From contig OX457027.1 of the NCBI GenBank assembly GCA_949752745.1, positions 14,167,556 through 14,231,555 on the forward strand: 64,000 nucleotides of DNA, written 5' to 3'. Shown here in pieces: positions 63,119 through 64,000 of the stretch. This DNA comes from Protula sp. h YS-2021 (lineage: Eukaryota; Annelida; Polychaeta; Sabellida; Serpulidae). The notes below the pieces were generated by a model. The model searched no databases. It was given only the letters and a program-made list of their open reading frames with translations, and was not told where the DNA came from. Made by a program: the position numbers and the translations under genes. Every line of letters begins with the position of its first letter. The stretch's first letter is position 1.

Positions 63119-64000
63119 TTAATTTGTGCAAACGCTACTGTTGTAGTGTTTGCGCAATTTAATGCTATCTTAGTTTAGCTGTAATTGATATATGGAAGAG
63201 AATGATATTTGAATTGGGTATGAAAATCTCGAATTTTGGTTGAAATATTTGTTTACCCTGTCCTACGTGACAATTCATTGACAGCGTTGATTTGAAGTGT
63301 CCATAATGTCCTCATAATGACAAGAGTGCACACTGAGACTGCAAGAATGGTTTGGCCGCCAATCTGAGACAGGACAGTTTGTATGTGACGTTACAGACCG
63401 TCAGTAAATCCGTATCACGTTGCTAAGCCTTTCAAAAACAAAAAGAATCGATCAGAAGAGATGAGACTACCAAGATTTGGCAAATCTCACTCTTTTTAAA
63501 ATACGGAAAATTGTTAATTACTTTACAGGCATACATTACTATATTCATGCGATGCCATTGAAACAGCGATTATCCGATTTCCGCTGAATTAGTGGCAGGT
63601 AGAAAAGAATGCTAACAGTGTCTCATACAGCACTGATGGCTAACTGGTTGAACAGGCATTTGGAGTTAATGCGATAAGGGGGAGGGGGGACACTGCCACA
63701 TCACAGATGTGACGTCAGAGTTAAGGGCGAGGAGGTCAGTGTCATGCAATAGCCGTGTCGTCAGTGTAACACTGCTGCCTCAAACTAGAGACTCACTTCT
63801 GCAAAAGTCAAAGAATATACATAATGTTATCTAGGTGATGGTGCACTTTTTGAGAGGCACCAAATTTTGAGCCACCTTAGCAAGTAAATAAACTTCAATG
63901 TGGCGGACTTCATATAAAAAGACAACGGGGGGGGGGGGCATAATTTTCATCAACGCCCAACAAAACAGTGTAATTGGTATATGAGGATGAGCTTTGGGTA

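Larger units (their letters stand above)
56520..64000. repeat. macrosatellite array, 2.6-3.3-kb units
   Basis: Three units start at about 56520, 59848 and 62450. Landmarks: GAGCAGTTTCATAGTTA at about 56552, 59883, 62486; a 30-bp minisatellite; TTTGCGCAATTTAATGCTAT at about 57838, 60477, 63149; CATAATGTTATCTAGGTGAT at about 59008 and 63818. Unit 2 lacks the 58765-59110 segment but has about 300 bp more at 61692-61990. Unit 3 lacks the segment matching about 58260-58765. The array reaches the window end and probably continues. Confidence 0.92.

Overview
This is a metazoan nuclear genome window: genes split by GT-AG introns, abundant micro- and minisatellites, and DIRS-type tyrosine-recombinase retrotransposons, a CR1/L2-like LINE and MITEs. 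DIRS elements combined with these repeats fit a marine invertebrate (mollusc, other lophotrochozoan, or a basal deuterostome). I cannot name the species from sequence alone.

The protein-coding content is a tandem pair of same-strand genes. Both encode homologues of Shiftless (SHFL, also C19orf66/RyDEN), the interferon-induced zinc-ribbon protein that blocks programmed -1 ribosomal frameshifting and restricts many viruses in vertebrates. Gene A runs 652-27524 (7 exons, predicted 287 aa). Gene B runs 39873-45932 (7 exons, predicted 283 aa). Both share all six intron positions and phases (0,1,0,0,2,1), the same ladder of CxxC pairs, a WW before the first splice in the zinc region, a PTxILPP motif and a C-terminal GSTVDTFLPQG motif. 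Gene B has a TATA box and an IRF-like site just upstream. Gene A has no clear TATA box but has an ETS-like site. Gene B also carries a partial tandem duplication of its last-exon acceptor, which could give a truncated isoform.

Region by region: 1-651 is gene A upstream sequence. 679-7680 is intron 1 of A, with a 23-bp minisatellite (with a 781-bp higher-order duplication) and a 140-bp array carrying inverted TCAAGGTCA sites. 8737-17603 is intron 3 of A, holding two DIRS fragments joined tail to tail. 18211-24469 is intron 5 of A, holding an (AT)n tract and a 3'-truncated DIRS element. 24661-27294 is intron 6 of A, with a 28-bp minisatellite and a Tc1/mariner-like MITE. From shortly after the gene A stop to about 29.9 kb lies a dead LINE split by a 597-bp TTAA-flanked MITE. 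31.2-35.4 kb is a DIRS deletion derivative with well-matched inverted terminal repeats. 36-39 kb holds simple repeats, a G-rich array and a terminal-inverted-repeat element containing a tRNA-like Pol III promoter. 39.8-46.5 kb is gene B. 46.8-49.5 kb is a small non-autonomous DIRS element with a 52-bp minisatellite. 52.5-55.4 kb is another DIRS relic with an internal complementary region. 56.5 kb to the window end is a macrosatellite (units about 2.6-3.3 kb), each unit containing a 30-bp minisatellite.

Apart from the two SHFL-like genes I found no other intact host gene. The transposon reading frames are all broken. The several long open frames in tandem repeats result from repeat periods divisible by three.
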